Part shown: one piece after another, positions 36,651 to 44,550 of the stretch
Layout of the letters: each line of letters opens with the position of its first letter
How positions within the stretch are numbered: the first letter of the stretch is position 1
Notes under the pieces: model-generated
Told to the model about the DNA's origin: nothing
What the model saw: the letters and a program-made list of their open reading frames with translations, nothing else
The model's database searches: none
Program-made: the position numbers and the translations under genes
Assembly (NCBI RefSeq): GCF_030817175.1
Contig: NZ_JAUSYY010000001.1
Span: 496,001-560,000 of the forward strand
Direction of reading: 5' to 3'
DNA length: 64,000 bases
DNA from: Agromyces ramosus
GTDB taxonomy: Bacteria; Actinomycetota; Actinomycetes; Actinomycetales; Microbacteriaceae

Positions 36651-36759
36651 CCGTCGAGTCTACGCGGCGCGCCCGACACACCGGCCGGACGGCCGCCGCG
36701 ACGGTCGAGCCCACCGGGATACCATGGGCGCCGCACGCGAATGCCAGGAGGCCTCCACG

Positions 36760-37458
36760 ATGATCACTGCCGCCGCCGACGGATCGGCACTCGGAAACCC
36801 CGGCCCTGCCGGGTGGGCCTGGTACGTCGACGACGCCAACTGGGCGGCGGGCGGCTGGCCGCATGCCACGAACAACCAGGGCGAGCTGAAAGCCGTGCTC
36901 GAGCTCTTCCGCGCGACGGCGCACCTCGATGACGACCTCCTCGTGCAGTGCGACAGCCAGTACGTGATCAACTGCATCACCAAGTGGATGCCCGGCTGGA
37001 AGCGCAAGGGCTGGCGCAAGGCCGACGGCAACCCGGTGCTGAACGTCGACCTCCTCCAGGAGCTCGACGCGGCGCTCGCCGGGCGTCGCTACCGCTTCGA
37101 GTGGGTGCGGGGCCACGTCGGCCACGAGTTGAACGAGGCGGCCGACGTGCGCGCCCGCGCCGTCGCCGAGGCCTTTCGTCGCGGCGGCGACATCCCGGTC
37201 GGGCCGGGCTGGACCGGCACCGGCACGCTCGCCGCGCTCGAGCCGTCGCCCGAACCGGCCGCCGCCCTCGTCGACCCCGAGGCATCCGCGGTGCCCGAAC
37301 TCGAGCTCGGTGACGACGCCCTGTTCGACCTCGACGAGGCGGCGACGGCGTGGCACACGCTCACCCTCGAGCTCTCGACCGAGGAGCACGAGCGGCTCGT
37401 GGTGCGCGCCCGCGCCGAGGGTGTCTCGCCAGAGGACTTCCTTCGCGGCCTGATCTGA
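36760..37458 (+). CDS. Ribonuclease HI with C-terminal extension
   Basis: Cleaves RNA in RNA-DNA hybrids. The N-terminal 140 residues are a complete RNase HI: D7, E42 (NNQGELKAV), D65 (QCDSQYV), H119 and D129 (RGHVGHELNEAADV). An about 50-residue acidic/proline linker is followed by a small C-terminal helical segment (LTLELSTEEHERLVVRARAEG, then SPEDFLRGLI) that looks like a ribbon-helix-helix-type unit. ATG 36760 follows AGGAGG; an upstream in-frame ATG at 36724 has no such site. 232 residues. Confidence 0.9.
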   Translation: MITAAADGSALGNPGPAGWAWYVDDANWAAGGWPHATNNQGELKAVLELFRATAHLDDDLLVQCDSQYVINCITKWMPGWKRKGWRKADGNPVLNVDLLQELDAALAGRRYRFEWVRGHVGHELNEAADVRARAVAEAFRRGGDIPVGPGWTGTGTLAALEPSPEPAAALVDPEASAVPELELGDDALFDLDEAATAWHTLTLELSTEEHERLVVRARAEGVSPEDFLRGLI

Positions 37459-37485
37459 CGCCGCCGGGCTCGATCGAGCCGAGCC

Positions 37486-37504
37486 CGCCCGCCTCAGGCG
37501 GGCG
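37486..37504. terminator. Terminator-type stem-loop between rnh and pth
   Basis: An 8-bp perfect stem CGCCCGCC/GGCGGGCG with a 3-nt loop lies between the convergent RNase H and pth genes and overlaps the pth stop. A 14-bp palindrome (37467-37480) lies just before it. Confidence 0.6.
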
Positions 37505-38123
37505 AGTGGAACCGCTGCTGCGCCGCGACGAGCCCGTCGCTCGCGACCGCCTCGACGGCGTCGGCGGCATCCGAGATGAGGTTCGGCAGCGCCTGCCGCT
37601 CGGTGCCCGAGAAGTCCTTCAGCACGAAGTCGGCGGCGTCCTGACGGCCGGGCGGACGCCCGATGCCGACCCGCACGCGCGTGAAGGGCCCGGCATCGGT
37701 CGCCTTCGAGATGTCGCGGATGCCGTTGTGACCGCCGTGGCCGCCGCCCTGCTTCAGGCGCACCGTGTCGAAGGGGACGTCGAGCTCGTCGTGCACGACG
37801 ATGAGCCGGTCGACCGGCAGCGAGTAGAACTTCAGGAGCGCCGACACCGGGCCGCCCGAGGTGTTCATGTAGCTGTTGGGCTTCGCCACCACGAGCTTCG
37901 GTCCGCCGGGGCGGAGGAAGCCCTCAGCGACGCGCGACGGCGTCTTGTGGCTCTTGAAGGTCGCGCCGAGGCGGGCTGCCAGCTCGTCGGCGACCATCTG
38001 GCCGACGTTGTGCCGGTTGCCGGCGTACTGCGCACCGGGGTTGCCGAGTCCGACCACGAGCCAGGTGTTCTCGGCCACGGTGTCGTCCTTCCGGCGGGGG
38101 CGGAACAGGTCGAGGAAACCCAC
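37494..38123 (-). CDS. pth: Peptidyl-tRNA hydrolase
   Basis: Releases peptides from prematurely dropped peptidyl-tRNA. Family landmarks: GLGNPGAQYAGNRHNVG with catalytic H38, KPNSYMNTSG (N83), VVHDELDVP (D112) and GGHGGHNGIRDI. 209 residues including a short basic N-terminal extension. The start is GTG at 38123, preceded by AAAGGAG. It follows rplY on the same strand with an 88-bp gap, the widespread rplY-pth pairing. Confidence 0.95.
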   Translation of the reverse strand: MGFLDLFRPRRKDDTVAENTWLVVGLGNPGAQYAGNRHNVGQMVADELAARLGATFKSHKTPSRVAEGFLRPGGPKLVVAKPNSYMNTSGGPVSALLKFYSLPVDRLIVVHDELDVPFDTVRLKQGGGHGGHNGIRDISKATDAGPFTRVRVGIGRPPGRQDAADFVLKDFSGTERQALPNLISDAADAVEAVASDGLVAAQQRFHSPA

Positions 38124-38149
38124 GCGGTCTCCTTTCTGGAATGAGAAGA

Positions 38150-38198
38150 GGCCTGCGGCCCCGCAGTCCGAGCGTACCCGGATGCGGCGCCGCAGGCC
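38150..38198 (-). terminator. Inverted repeat between rplY and pth
   Basis: GGCCTGCGGC (38150-38159) and GCCGCAGGCC (38189-38198) are perfect complements with a 29-nt loop, just past the rplY stop. It could partially terminate rplY transcription ahead of pth. Confidence 0.4.
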
Positions 38199-38211
38199 CC
38201 TGCGGAGCTGG

Positions 38212-38850
38212 TTACTCGGCCGACTCGGCGGCTTCGCCCTCGGCGGCCTCGGGCGCCTCGGCCTCTGCGGCTTCGGCGGCGGCCTCAGCGGCCTCCTCGC
38301 CGAGGTCGACCTTCTGCGGCTCGTGCACGAGCACGACGAGCGTGTCGGGCTCGCTCAGGAGCGTGGAACCCTTGGGCAGCACGACGTCCTTCGCGTGGAT
38401 CTGGGCCCCGTCTTCGAGGCCCTCGATGTCGACGACGATGTTCTCGGGGATGTGCATGGCCTCGGCCTCGAGCGACAGCGTCTTGGCGTCGAGGTCGGCG
38501 ATGGTGCCGGGGTACGACTCGCCCGAGAGGTGCACGGGCACCTCGACCTGGACCTTCTCGCCCACGCGCACGACGATGAGGTCGAGGTGCTCGATGATCT
38601 GGCGCACGGGGTCCTTCTGCACGTCCTTCACGAGGGCGAGCTGGCTCTTGCCCTCGATCTGCAGGTCGAGCACGGCGTTCGCCTTGCGGATGAGGAGGCC
38701 GACCTGGTGGGCGGGCAGCGCCACGTGGCGGGGCTCGGTGCCGTGACCGTAGACGACGGCCGGGATCTTGCCGACGGCGCGAAGCTTGCGGGCCGCGCCC
38801 TTGCCGAACGAGTCGCGCGTGTCGGCGACGACCTTGTTGTCTTCGTCCAT
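38212..38850 (-). CDS. rplY: 50S ribosomal protein L25/general stress protein Ctc
   Basis: 5S rRNA-binding ribosomal protein of the long TL5/Ctc type: N-terminal L25 beta-barrel (residues about 5-95, with GKGAARKLRAVGKIPAVVYGHG), a C-terminal TL5 domain (98-185, with PENIVVDIEGLEDGAQIHAKDV), and an Ala/Glu-rich tail of about 25 residues. ATG 38850 follows AAGGAG. The 225-bp region upstream, up to gntK, contains a small GC hairpin (38915-38931) and no gene. Confidence 0.95.
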   Translation of the reverse strand: MDEDNKVVADTRDSFGKGAARKLRAVGKIPAVVYGHGTEPRHVALPAHQVGLLIRKANAVLDLQIEGKSQLALVKDVQKDPVRQIIEHLDLIVVRVGEKVQVEVPVHLSGESYPGTIADLDAKTLSLEAEAMHIPENIVVDIEGLEDGAQIHAKDVVLPKGSTLLSEPDTLVVLVHEPQKVDLGEEAAEAAAEAAEAEAPEAAEGEAAESAE

Positions 38851-38990
38851 GATGTTGTTCTCCTTGCGGGCTCACTCGGCCCAGATCGTGTGTCTGATGT
38901 TTCGACTCGAACGCGCGCACGGAACGTGCGCATTAGCGTGAGGAAAAGCCGTGGAGCCTGCTCCTACCGCGTCGATCACGGATGCCCCGC

Positions 38991-39008
38991 CGCCCGTTCG
39001 TACGGGCG
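38991..39008 (-). terminator. Hairpin downstream of gntK
   Basis: CGCCCGT and ACGGGCG form a 7-bp stem capped by TCGT, 68 nt past the gntK stop, in the gap before rplY. It probably ends gntK transcription. Confidence 0.45.
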
Positions 39009-39075
39009 ATGAGGCTTCCCTCGCCGAAGTTCACGGCCGCGCGCACCCGAAGGCTTTCGCGACCGAGGAGAAAGT

Positions 39076-39606
39076 CTACCAGCCCGGCTGGAGTGCGGCG
39101 ATCGCGCGCGCGACCACGGTGTCGACGTCGCCGGAGTTCTCGACGCGGGCGCCGCGTTCGTCGTCGCCGAGCGGTTCGAGCGCGTCGAGCTGGGACGAGA
39201 GCAGGGCGGCCGGCATGAAGTGTCCGGGGCGGTGCGCGACGCGGTCCGCGAGCTCGTCGAGCGGCACGACGAGCTCGATGAAGGCGGCGTCGGGGCATCC
39301 GCGCCGGATGAGGTCACGATAGGCGCGCCGCAACGCGGAGCAGGCGATCACGCGCCCGCCCCGACCTTCGGTGAGCGACTCGCCCACGAGGAGCAGCCAC
39401 GGCGCGCGATCGTCGTCGTCGAGTGGCACCCCCGCCCGCATCTTCTCGACGTTGGACTCGGGATGCAGCGCGTCGGAGTCGATGAAGTCGAGGGCCGGGA
39501 ACCGGGCGGCGAGCCGGTCGGCGAGCGCGGCGCCGATGCGCGACTTGCCCGCGCCGCTCGGCCCCATGACGACGACACGGGGGACGGTGACGGATGCCGC
39601 GCTCAT
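39076..39606 (-). CDS. gntK: Gluconokinase
   Basis: Phosphorylates D-gluconate to 6-phosphogluconate. P-loop GPSGAGKS at residues 15-22, gluconate-site region SDALHPESNVEKMRAGVPLDDDDR and ACSALRRAYRDLIR typical of GntK. 176 residues, normal. ATG 39606 lacks a Shine-Dalgarno but TAGCCT lies 7 nt upstream, so the mRNA is probably leaderless. Divergent from gnd, whose enzyme uses its product, with a 6-3-6 inverted repeat in the shared promoter region. Confidence 0.93.
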   Translation of the reverse strand: MSAASVTVPRVVVMGPSGAGKSRIGAALADRLAARFPALDFIDSDALHPESNVEKMRAGVPLDDDDRAPWLLLVGESLTEGRGGRVIACSALRRAYRDLIRRGCPDAAFIELVVPLDELADRVAHRPGHFMPAALLSSQLDALEPLGDDERGARVENSGDVDTVVARAIAALQPGW

Positions 39607-39613
39607 GCGTTGC

Positions 39614-39619
39614 AGGCTA
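39614..39619 (-). promoter_or_regulatory. -10 element for leaderless gntK transcript
   Basis: TAGCCT on the minus strand ends 7 nt before ATG 39606; no Shine-Dalgarno is present. Confidence 0.45.
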
Positions 39620-39686
39620 GTGCACGCGAGCGCGGGGCATCCGAGCCGATCGCTCCCCGCCGACCTCACTGCAACACCGGGCAACG

Positions 39687-39701
39687 GTGAGCGGCGCTCA
39701 C
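39687..39701. promoter_or_regulatory. Inverted repeat between gntK and gnd
   Basis: GTGAGC-GGC-GCTCAC, perfect 6-bp arms, followed directly by TACGCT (39704-39709), a likely gnd -10. Candidate operator for coordinated control of gluconate use. Confidence 0.45.
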
Positions 39702-39742
39702 AGTACGCTGGAGGCGACCCCAGAATTCTCGAGGAGAGCTTC

Positions 39743-41206
39743 GTGCCTGAAACCCCCCAGTCAGCAAACATCGGCGTCGTCGGCCTCGCGGTGATGGGGT
39801 CGAACCTCGCCCGCAACCTGGCGAGCCGCGAAGGCAACACGGTCGCCGTGTTCAACCGTTCGCCCGAGCGGACCCGCACACTCACCTCCGAGCACCCCGA
39901 GGCCGGGTTCGTCGCCGCTGAGGGCTACGACGAGTTCGTCGCCTCGCTCGCGAAGCCCCGCACCGCGATCATCATGGTGCAGGCCGGCAAGGGCACCGAC
40001 GCGGTCATCTCCGAGCTCGTCTCCCGCTTCGAGCCGGGCGACATCATCGTCGACGGCGGCAACGCGAACTTCCACGATACGATCCGCCGCGAGGCCGAGA
40101 TCAGCCCGACCGGCATCCACTTCGTCGGCGCCGGCATCTCAGGCGGCGAAGAGGGCGCCCTCAAGGGCCCGTCGATCATGCCCGGCGGCTCCGCCGAGGC
40201 CTATGAGACGCTCGGCCCGATCCTCTCCTCCATCGCCGCGGTCGCCGAGGGCGAGCCGTGCGTCACGCACGTCGGCACCGACGGCGCGGGCCACTTCGTG
40301 AAGATGGTGCACAACGGCATCGAGTACGCCGACATGCAGCTCATCGCCGAGGCCTACGACCTCATCCGCCAGGGCACTGGCAAGTCGCCGACCGATATCG
40401 CCGACATCTTCGCCGAGTGGAACACCGGCGAGCTCGAGAGCTACCTCATCGAGATCACCGCCGAGGTGCTCCGCCAGACCGATGCCGCCACGGGCGAGCC
40501 GCTCGTCGACGTCATCCTCGACGAGGCCGGTGCGAAGGGCACCGGCGCCTGGACCGTGCAGAACGCCCTCGAGCTCGGCGTGCCCACGTCGGGCATCGCC
40601 GAGGCCGTGTTCGCCCGCAGCCTCTCCTCCAAGCGCGCGCAGCGCGAGGCGGCATCCGACCTCCCCGGCCCCTCGGCCGAGTGGAAGGTCGCCGACGCCG
40701 ACGCCGACGCGTTCATCGAAGACGTGCGCCGCGCGCTCTACGCCTCGAAGATCATCGCGTACTCGCAGGGCTTCGACGAGATCGTCTCGGGCGCCGAGCA
40801 GTTCGGCTGGAACGTGCACAAGGGCGACATCGCGAAGATCTGGCGCGCCGGATGCATCATCCGCGCCCGCTTCCTGAACCGCATCGCCGAGGCCTACGCC
40901 GACAACCCCTCGCTCGTGGTGCTCGTCTCCGCACCGTACTTCCGCGACGCCGTCGCCGGCACCCAGGAGAGCTGGCGCCGGGTCGTCGCGATCGCCGCAC
41001 AGGCGGGCATCCCGACGCCCGCGTTCTCGTCGTCGCTCGCCTACTACGACGGCCTCCGCGCCGCGCGCCTCCCCGCGGCCCTCATCCAGGGCCAGCGCGA
41101 CTTCTTCGGCGCGCACACGTACCAGCGCGTCGACAAGCCGGGCGTCTTCCACACGCTCTGGTCGGGCGACCGCTCCGAGATCGAGACGACGCCCTCCTCG
41201 CACTGA
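39743..41206 (+). CDS. gnd: 6-phosphogluconate dehydrogenase, decarboxylating
   Basis: Oxidises 6-phosphogluconate to ribulose 5-phosphate with CO2 release and NADPH (or NADH) formation. Cofactor loop GVVGLAVMGSNLARN; catalytic K187 in HFVKMVHNGIEY with N191 and E194; substrate loop GGEEGALKGPSIMPGG. 487 residues, the long tetramer-less form found in E. coli and actinobacteria. GTG 39743 follows GAGGAG. With divergent gntK it makes the gluconate branch into the pentose phosphate pathway. Confidence 0.96.
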   Translation: MPETPQSANIGVVGLAVMGSNLARNLASREGNTVAVFNRSPERTRTLTSEHPEAGFVAAEGYDEFVASLAKPRTAIIMVQAGKGTDAVISELVSRFEPGDIIVDGGNANFHDTIRREAEISPTGIHFVGAGISGGEEGALKGPSIMPGGSAEAYETLGPILSSIAAVAEGEPCVTHVGTDGAGHFVKMVHNGIEYADMQLIAEAYDLIRQGTGKSPTDIADIFAEWNTGELESYLIEITAEVLRQTDAATGEPLVDVILDEAGAKGTGAWTVQNALELGVPTSGIAEAVFARSLSSKRAQREAASDLPGPSAEWKVADADADAFIEDVRRALYASKIIAYSQGFDEIVSGAEQFGWNVHKGDIAKIWRAGCIIRARFLNRIAEAYADNPSLVVLVSAPYFRDAVAGTQESWRRVVAIAAQAGIPTPAFSSSLAYYDGLRAARLPAALIQGQRDFFGAHTYQRVDKPGVFHTLWSGDRSEIETTPSSH

Positions 41207-41241
41207 GTCGAGGCGGGTCACCGGGAGCGAGGAGCGAGCGG

Positions 41242-41595
41242 ATGCCGGAACCGGCCTGGCGGCACGACGGCGAGGAGCCCGACTACCGCTTCACGCTCGC
41301 GAACGAGCGCACCTTCCTCGCGTGGATCCGCACGGCGCTCGCGCTGCTCGCGGGCGGCGTGCTGCTCCACCAGTTCGCGACGGAGCTCGACCCCCGGCCG
41401 GTGGTGACGGTGCTCGCCGTCGGCCTCGGTGTCGTCGCGGGCGTGCTGAGCGTCATGTCGTACACGCGCTGGCGCGGCAATGAGATCGCGATCCGCCGTG
41501 GCCGCCCCCTGCCGTTCAGCTGGGTGCTGCCCGGGCTCGCCGCAGTGTGCCTCCTCACGAGCGCGGTGCTCGTGGTGCTGCTGCTGCTGACGTGA
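41242..41595 (+). CDS. YidH/DUF202 family membrane protein
   Basis: A 117-residue protein with three predicted helices (about 30-50, 57-75, 92-115) and the DUF202 motif NERTFLAWIRTALALLAGG. The ATG follows GAGGAG. Function is unknown; the DUF202 domain is also found in VTC polyphosphate polymerase membrane parts. It is the first of three short membrane genes in a row downstream of gnd, with a 13-bp gap to the second, so these are cotranscribed. Confidence 0.88.
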   Translation: MPEPAWRHDGEEPDYRFTLANERTFLAWIRTALALLAGGVLLHQFATELDPRPVVTVLAVGLGVVAGVLSVMSYTRWRGNEIAIRRGRPLPFSWVLPGLAAVCLLTSAVLVVLLLLT

Positions 41596-41608
41596 TCGGG
41601 CGGGTCGG

Positions 41609-41950
41609 ATGATGCGCGTGCACGCGGTGGCGGCGACCGGGGATCCCGGCCTCCAGCCCGAGCGCACGGCGCTCTCGTGGAGCCGAACGGCGCTCGCGCT
41701 CGCGGTGAACGCCCTGCTGTCGATGCGCGCGGGTCTCGTCGCGGGCGAGCCGTGGCTCGTCGCCGTCGGGGCGGTGCTGTTCGCGTCATCCGGGGTGGCC
41801 GTGGCCATCGGCACGGTGCGGCGCCGGCAGCTCTCGGGCGACCGGCTCGTGATCACTCCCCCGCGCGGCGCCCTCGTCGGCGTCGCGGTGGCGACCCTCG
41901 TCGCGAGTGCCGGCGGAGTCGCATCCGTCTTCGTCGGAGGCGCCTCATGA
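41609..41950 (+). CDS. DUF202 domain membrane protein (second copy)
   Basis: A 113-residue paralogue of the preceding gene, with DUF202 signature PERTALSWSRTALALAVNAL and three helices. Two in-frame ATGs (41609, 41612) are equally possible. The tandem arrangement of a YidH-type and a YidG-type protein is common, suggesting a heteromer; that is inference. The stop overlaps the next start (ATGA, 41947-41950). Confidence 0.85.
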   Translation: MMRVHAVAATGDPGLQPERTALSWSRTALALAVNALLSMRAGLVAGEPWLVAVGAVLFASSGVAVAIGTVRRRQLSGDRLVITPPRGALVGVAVATLVASAGGVASVFVGGAS

Positions 41951-42306
41951 GCGACCACCACCCCGAACTCGACGGCGATCCCCACGACGACCGTCCGGTG
42001 CACGGCGAGCGGCGCCGTCGGGCACTCCGCATCACCGTGTTCATCGCGCTCGGCGCGCTCGTGCTGCCGCTCGCGCTCTCCGCGTACAGCGTCGCCTACT
42101 CGGCGGCGTCCCGCGCGTGCTCGGTGTACGTCGCGAACTTCAGTGCGGGCTCCGACTACCGTGTCTCGCTCGAGTTCTTCGGCGACGGCGGCCCCGGCTG
42201 GCAGTGCTTCGCCGTCTCGGCCAGCGGTGTCGCGACGCCACTCGCGAACCTCGGCCTGTTGCCGGCGGCGCCTCGACCGGCGCTGCCCGACGAGCGCGAC
42301 ACCTGA
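41947..42306 (+). CDS. Single-pass membrane protein of unknown function
   Basis: A 119-residue protein: charged, histidine- and aspartate-rich N-terminus (DHHPELDGDPHDDRPVHGE), a transmembrane helix at about 28-47, then a small extracytoplasmic domain with cysteines in RACSVYVAN and WQCFAVS that could form a disulfide. Coupled by a 4-bp overlap to the second DUF202 gene. I do not recognise a family. Confidence 0.7.
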   Translation: MSDHHPELDGDPHDDRPVHGERRRRALRITVFIALGALVLPLALSAYSVAYSAASRACSVYVANFSAGSDYRVSLEFFGDGGPGWQCFAVSASGVATPLANLGLLPAAPRPALPDERDT

Positions 42307-42318
42307 GCGGTCGCGGGC

Positions 42319-42825
42319 TCACTCCTCGTGGGCCGCGGGCCCCTCGTCGGGGAAGACGCGCTTGTACCTGCGCCCGTCGGACAGCTCGACCGTCTCGGAT
42401 CGCAGCAGCCCGCGGGTGACCCGCTGGTAGATCGCCTGCGGCGTCACCCCCATGCGCGCCGCCGCCTCGGTGACCGAGAGCCCGGGTAGGTCGGTGGGCA
42501 CGCTCGAGGGCCGCTCGCGCTTGCGCTTGCGGCTCGCCTCCTGGCGTGACGCGATCTCGTCGTCGCCGCCGGCCCAGCGGTACTTCGCAGCCGAGGGGCT
42601 GAGTCCAGCGGCATCCGCGATCGCCTCCCACGACCGGCCGGCATCGAGGGCCTCGCGCACGGCGACGAGGGACGCCGGGTCGGATTCGAGGGCGGCGAGG
42701 AGCGAGCGGATGCCGCGGAGCCGCTCGAGCGGCGTGGCATCCGTTTCGGCGTCACCGCCCTCGAGTGCGTCGAGCGCCACGAGTTCGGCGAGCGCGCGAG
42801 CCGTCTCGGCGGACAGGAAGGACAT
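42319..42825 (-). CDS. Protein with two helix-turn-helix segments
   Basis: A 168-residue protein. Residues about 64-90 (RSWEAIADAAGLSPSAAKYRW) form one HTH-like unit and 118-150 (LSVTEAAARMGVTPQAIYQRV) a second of the MerR/excisionase type, followed by a wing-like SDGRRYKRVFP. A basic RKRKRER linker joins them. It probably binds DNA; targets are unknown. It lies 14 bp downstream of fadD on the same strand, hence possibly in the glmU-prs-fadD transcription unit. Confidence 0.7.
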   Translation of the reverse strand: MSFLSAETARALAELVALDALEGGDAETDATPLERLRGIRSLLAALESDPASLVAVREALDAGRSWEAIADAAGLSPSAAKYRWAGGDDEIASRQEASRKRKRERPSSVPTDLPGLSVTEAAARMGVTPQAIYQRVTRGLLRSETVELSDGRRYKRVFPDEGPAAHEE

Positions 42826-42839
42826 GCCGGGTGCCGCGC

Positions 42840-44540
42840 TCAGCCGTTGAGGAGCGTGTTGCGCACGTCGCGCCGCAGCACCTTGCCGATGAGCGAGCGG
42901 GGCAGGTCGTCGGCCTGCACGACCCGCTTCGGCACCTTGTAGGGCGTGAGCCCGTCGCGGGCGAAGGCGCGAATGGCGGCCTCATCGAGGGTCGCCCCCT
43001 CGCGGAGCACCACCACGGCGACGACCTCTTCACCCGAGTGCTCGTCGGGCAGCCCGACGACCGCGCAGTCGTCGACGTCGGGGTGCGCGCGAATCGCCTC
43101 CTCGACCTCGCTCGGCGCGACGTTGAAGCCGCCCGTGATGATGAGCTCCTTGATGCGGTCGACGATGCTGACGAACCCGTCGGCGTCGATGCGCACGATG
43201 TCGCCGGTGCGGAACCAGTCGGCGCCGCCATCGGTGGCGGGCACGAAGACCGCCTCGGTCTCGTCGGGCTTCAGCCAGTAGCCCGAGAACACCTGCGGGC
43301 CTCGCACGATGAGCTCGCCCTCGGCGCCGGTCGCGACATCCGTGCCGGGCGCTTCGGGGTCGACGACGCGCACCTCGGTCGAGGGCAGCGGCAGCCCGAC
43401 GGTGCCCGCGCGCCGAGTCGGGGCCACGGGGTTCGCCATGAGCACCGGCGACGTCTCGGAGAGGCCGTAGCCCTCGACGAGGTAGCCGTGCGTCTGGGCC
43501 TCCCATGGCTCGACAACCTCGGCCGAGAGCGGCATGGCGCCCGAGATGGCGATGCTGATGCCGTCGAGGGAGACGCCCTCGGCTGCCGCGGCCTTCGTCA
43601 GTCGCTCGTAGATGGGCGGCACCGCCGGAAGGAAGGTGGGCGGGCGCTGCTTCACGACCTTCAGTACGAGGTCGGGGTCGAACTTCGGGAACAGCACGAG
43701 CCGCGCGCCCATGCTCATCGCGAAGGTCAGGCAGAGGGTGAGCCCGTAGGCGTGGAACATCGGCAGCACCGCGTAGACCACGGAGGTGCCGCGCTCGATC
43801 TCGGGAACCCACGCGCGCGCCTGGGCGGCGTTCGCGAGCAGGTTCGCGTGCGTGAGGGTCGCGCCCTTCGGGCTGCCCGTCGTGCCGCTCGTGTACTGGA
43901 TGAGGGCCACGTCGTCGACGCTCGGCGCGATGATGTGCGGGTCGATGGGGGCGGAGTCGATGAGCTCCTCCCAGCGCACGGTGTCGCGCACCTTCGTCGT
44001 GAGGGCCGCGCGCGACTCGCGCGCCTTCGCGACCGGGAGACGCAGCATCGCGCGCATGCGGAACGGCATGGCACGGGTCACGTCGACCGAGATGACGTGG
44101 GCGACCGAGACATCCGCCGGGAACGCCTGGATCGTCTCGACGACCTTGTCCCACGCGATCACGACGCGCGCGCCGTGGTGCTCGAACTGGTGGCGGAGCT
44201 CGCGAGGCGTGTAGAGCGGATTGTGCTCCACGACGATCGCGCCGAGCCGGAGCACGGCGTAGAACGCGACGATGTGCTGCGGGCAGTTCGGCAGCACGAG
44301 CGCGACGGGGTCGCCCTGCTGCACGCCGAGGAGCCGCAGTCCCTCGGCGGCGCGCTCGACCTGGGCGCCGAGCTCGGCATACGTCGTGGTGCGCTCGAAG
44401 AACTCGAGCGCCGCGTGGTCGGGGTACTGCTCGACGGAGGCGCGGATCAGGTCGTAGAGAGACCCGTCGGGCGCCTCGATGTCACTCGGCACCCCCTCGG
44501 CGTAGCTCGAGAGCCAGGGACGGGGCGTCGTGATCGTCAC
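42840..44540 (-). CDS. Long-chain fatty-acid-CoA ligase (FadD-like)
   Basis: Adenylate-forming enzyme of 566 residues activating carboxylic acids to acyl-CoA. A3 motif YTSGTTGSPKG (about 213-223), A5 VEGYGLSETSP, A7 WFRTGD, A8 DRIKELIITGGFNVAPSEVE and A10 lysine in RSLIGKVLRRD are intact. The substrate is not predictable. The start is GTG at 44540, 10 nt after the prs stop, so it is cotranscribed with glmU and prs. In M. tuberculosis an acyl-CoA ligase gene also lies near this spot. Confidence 0.9.
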   Translation of the reverse strand: MTITTPRPWLSSYAEGVPSDIEAPDGSLYDLIRASVEQYPDHAALEFFERTTTYAELGAQVERAAEGLRLLGVQQGDPVALVLPNCPQHIVAFYAVLRLGAIVVEHNPLYTPRELRHQFEHHGARVVIAWDKVVETIQAFPADVSVAHVISVDVTRAMPFRMRAMLRLPVAKARESRAALTTKVRDTVRWEELIDSAPIDPHIIAPSVDDVALIQYTSGTTGSPKGATLTHANLLANAAQARAWVPEIERGTSVVYAVLPMFHAYGLTLCLTFAMSMGARLVLFPKFDPDLVLKVVKQRPPTFLPAVPPIYERLTKAAAAEGVSLDGISIAISGAMPLSAEVVEPWEAQTHGYLVEGYGLSETSPVLMANPVAPTRRAGTVGLPLPSTEVRVVDPEAPGTDVATGAEGELIVRGPQVFSGYWLKPDETEAVFVPATDGGADWFRTGDIVRIDADGFVSIVDRIKELIITGGFNVAPSEVEEAIRAHPDVDDCAVVGLPDEHSGEEVVAVVVLREGATLDEAAIRAFARDGLTPYKVPKRVVQADDLPRSLIGKVLRRDVRNTLLNG

Positions 44541-44550
44541 GGGTGACCGC

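Noticed and set aside
36724..36759. Upstream ATG for RNase HI
   Set aside because: AGGAGG lies between it and ATG 36760, and the extra residues are not part of the RNase H fold.
38851..39075. Ribosomal-protein autoregulatory leader of rplY
   Set aside because: Only one small hairpin (38915-38931) can be seen, with no resemblance to 5S rRNA that I can demonstrate.
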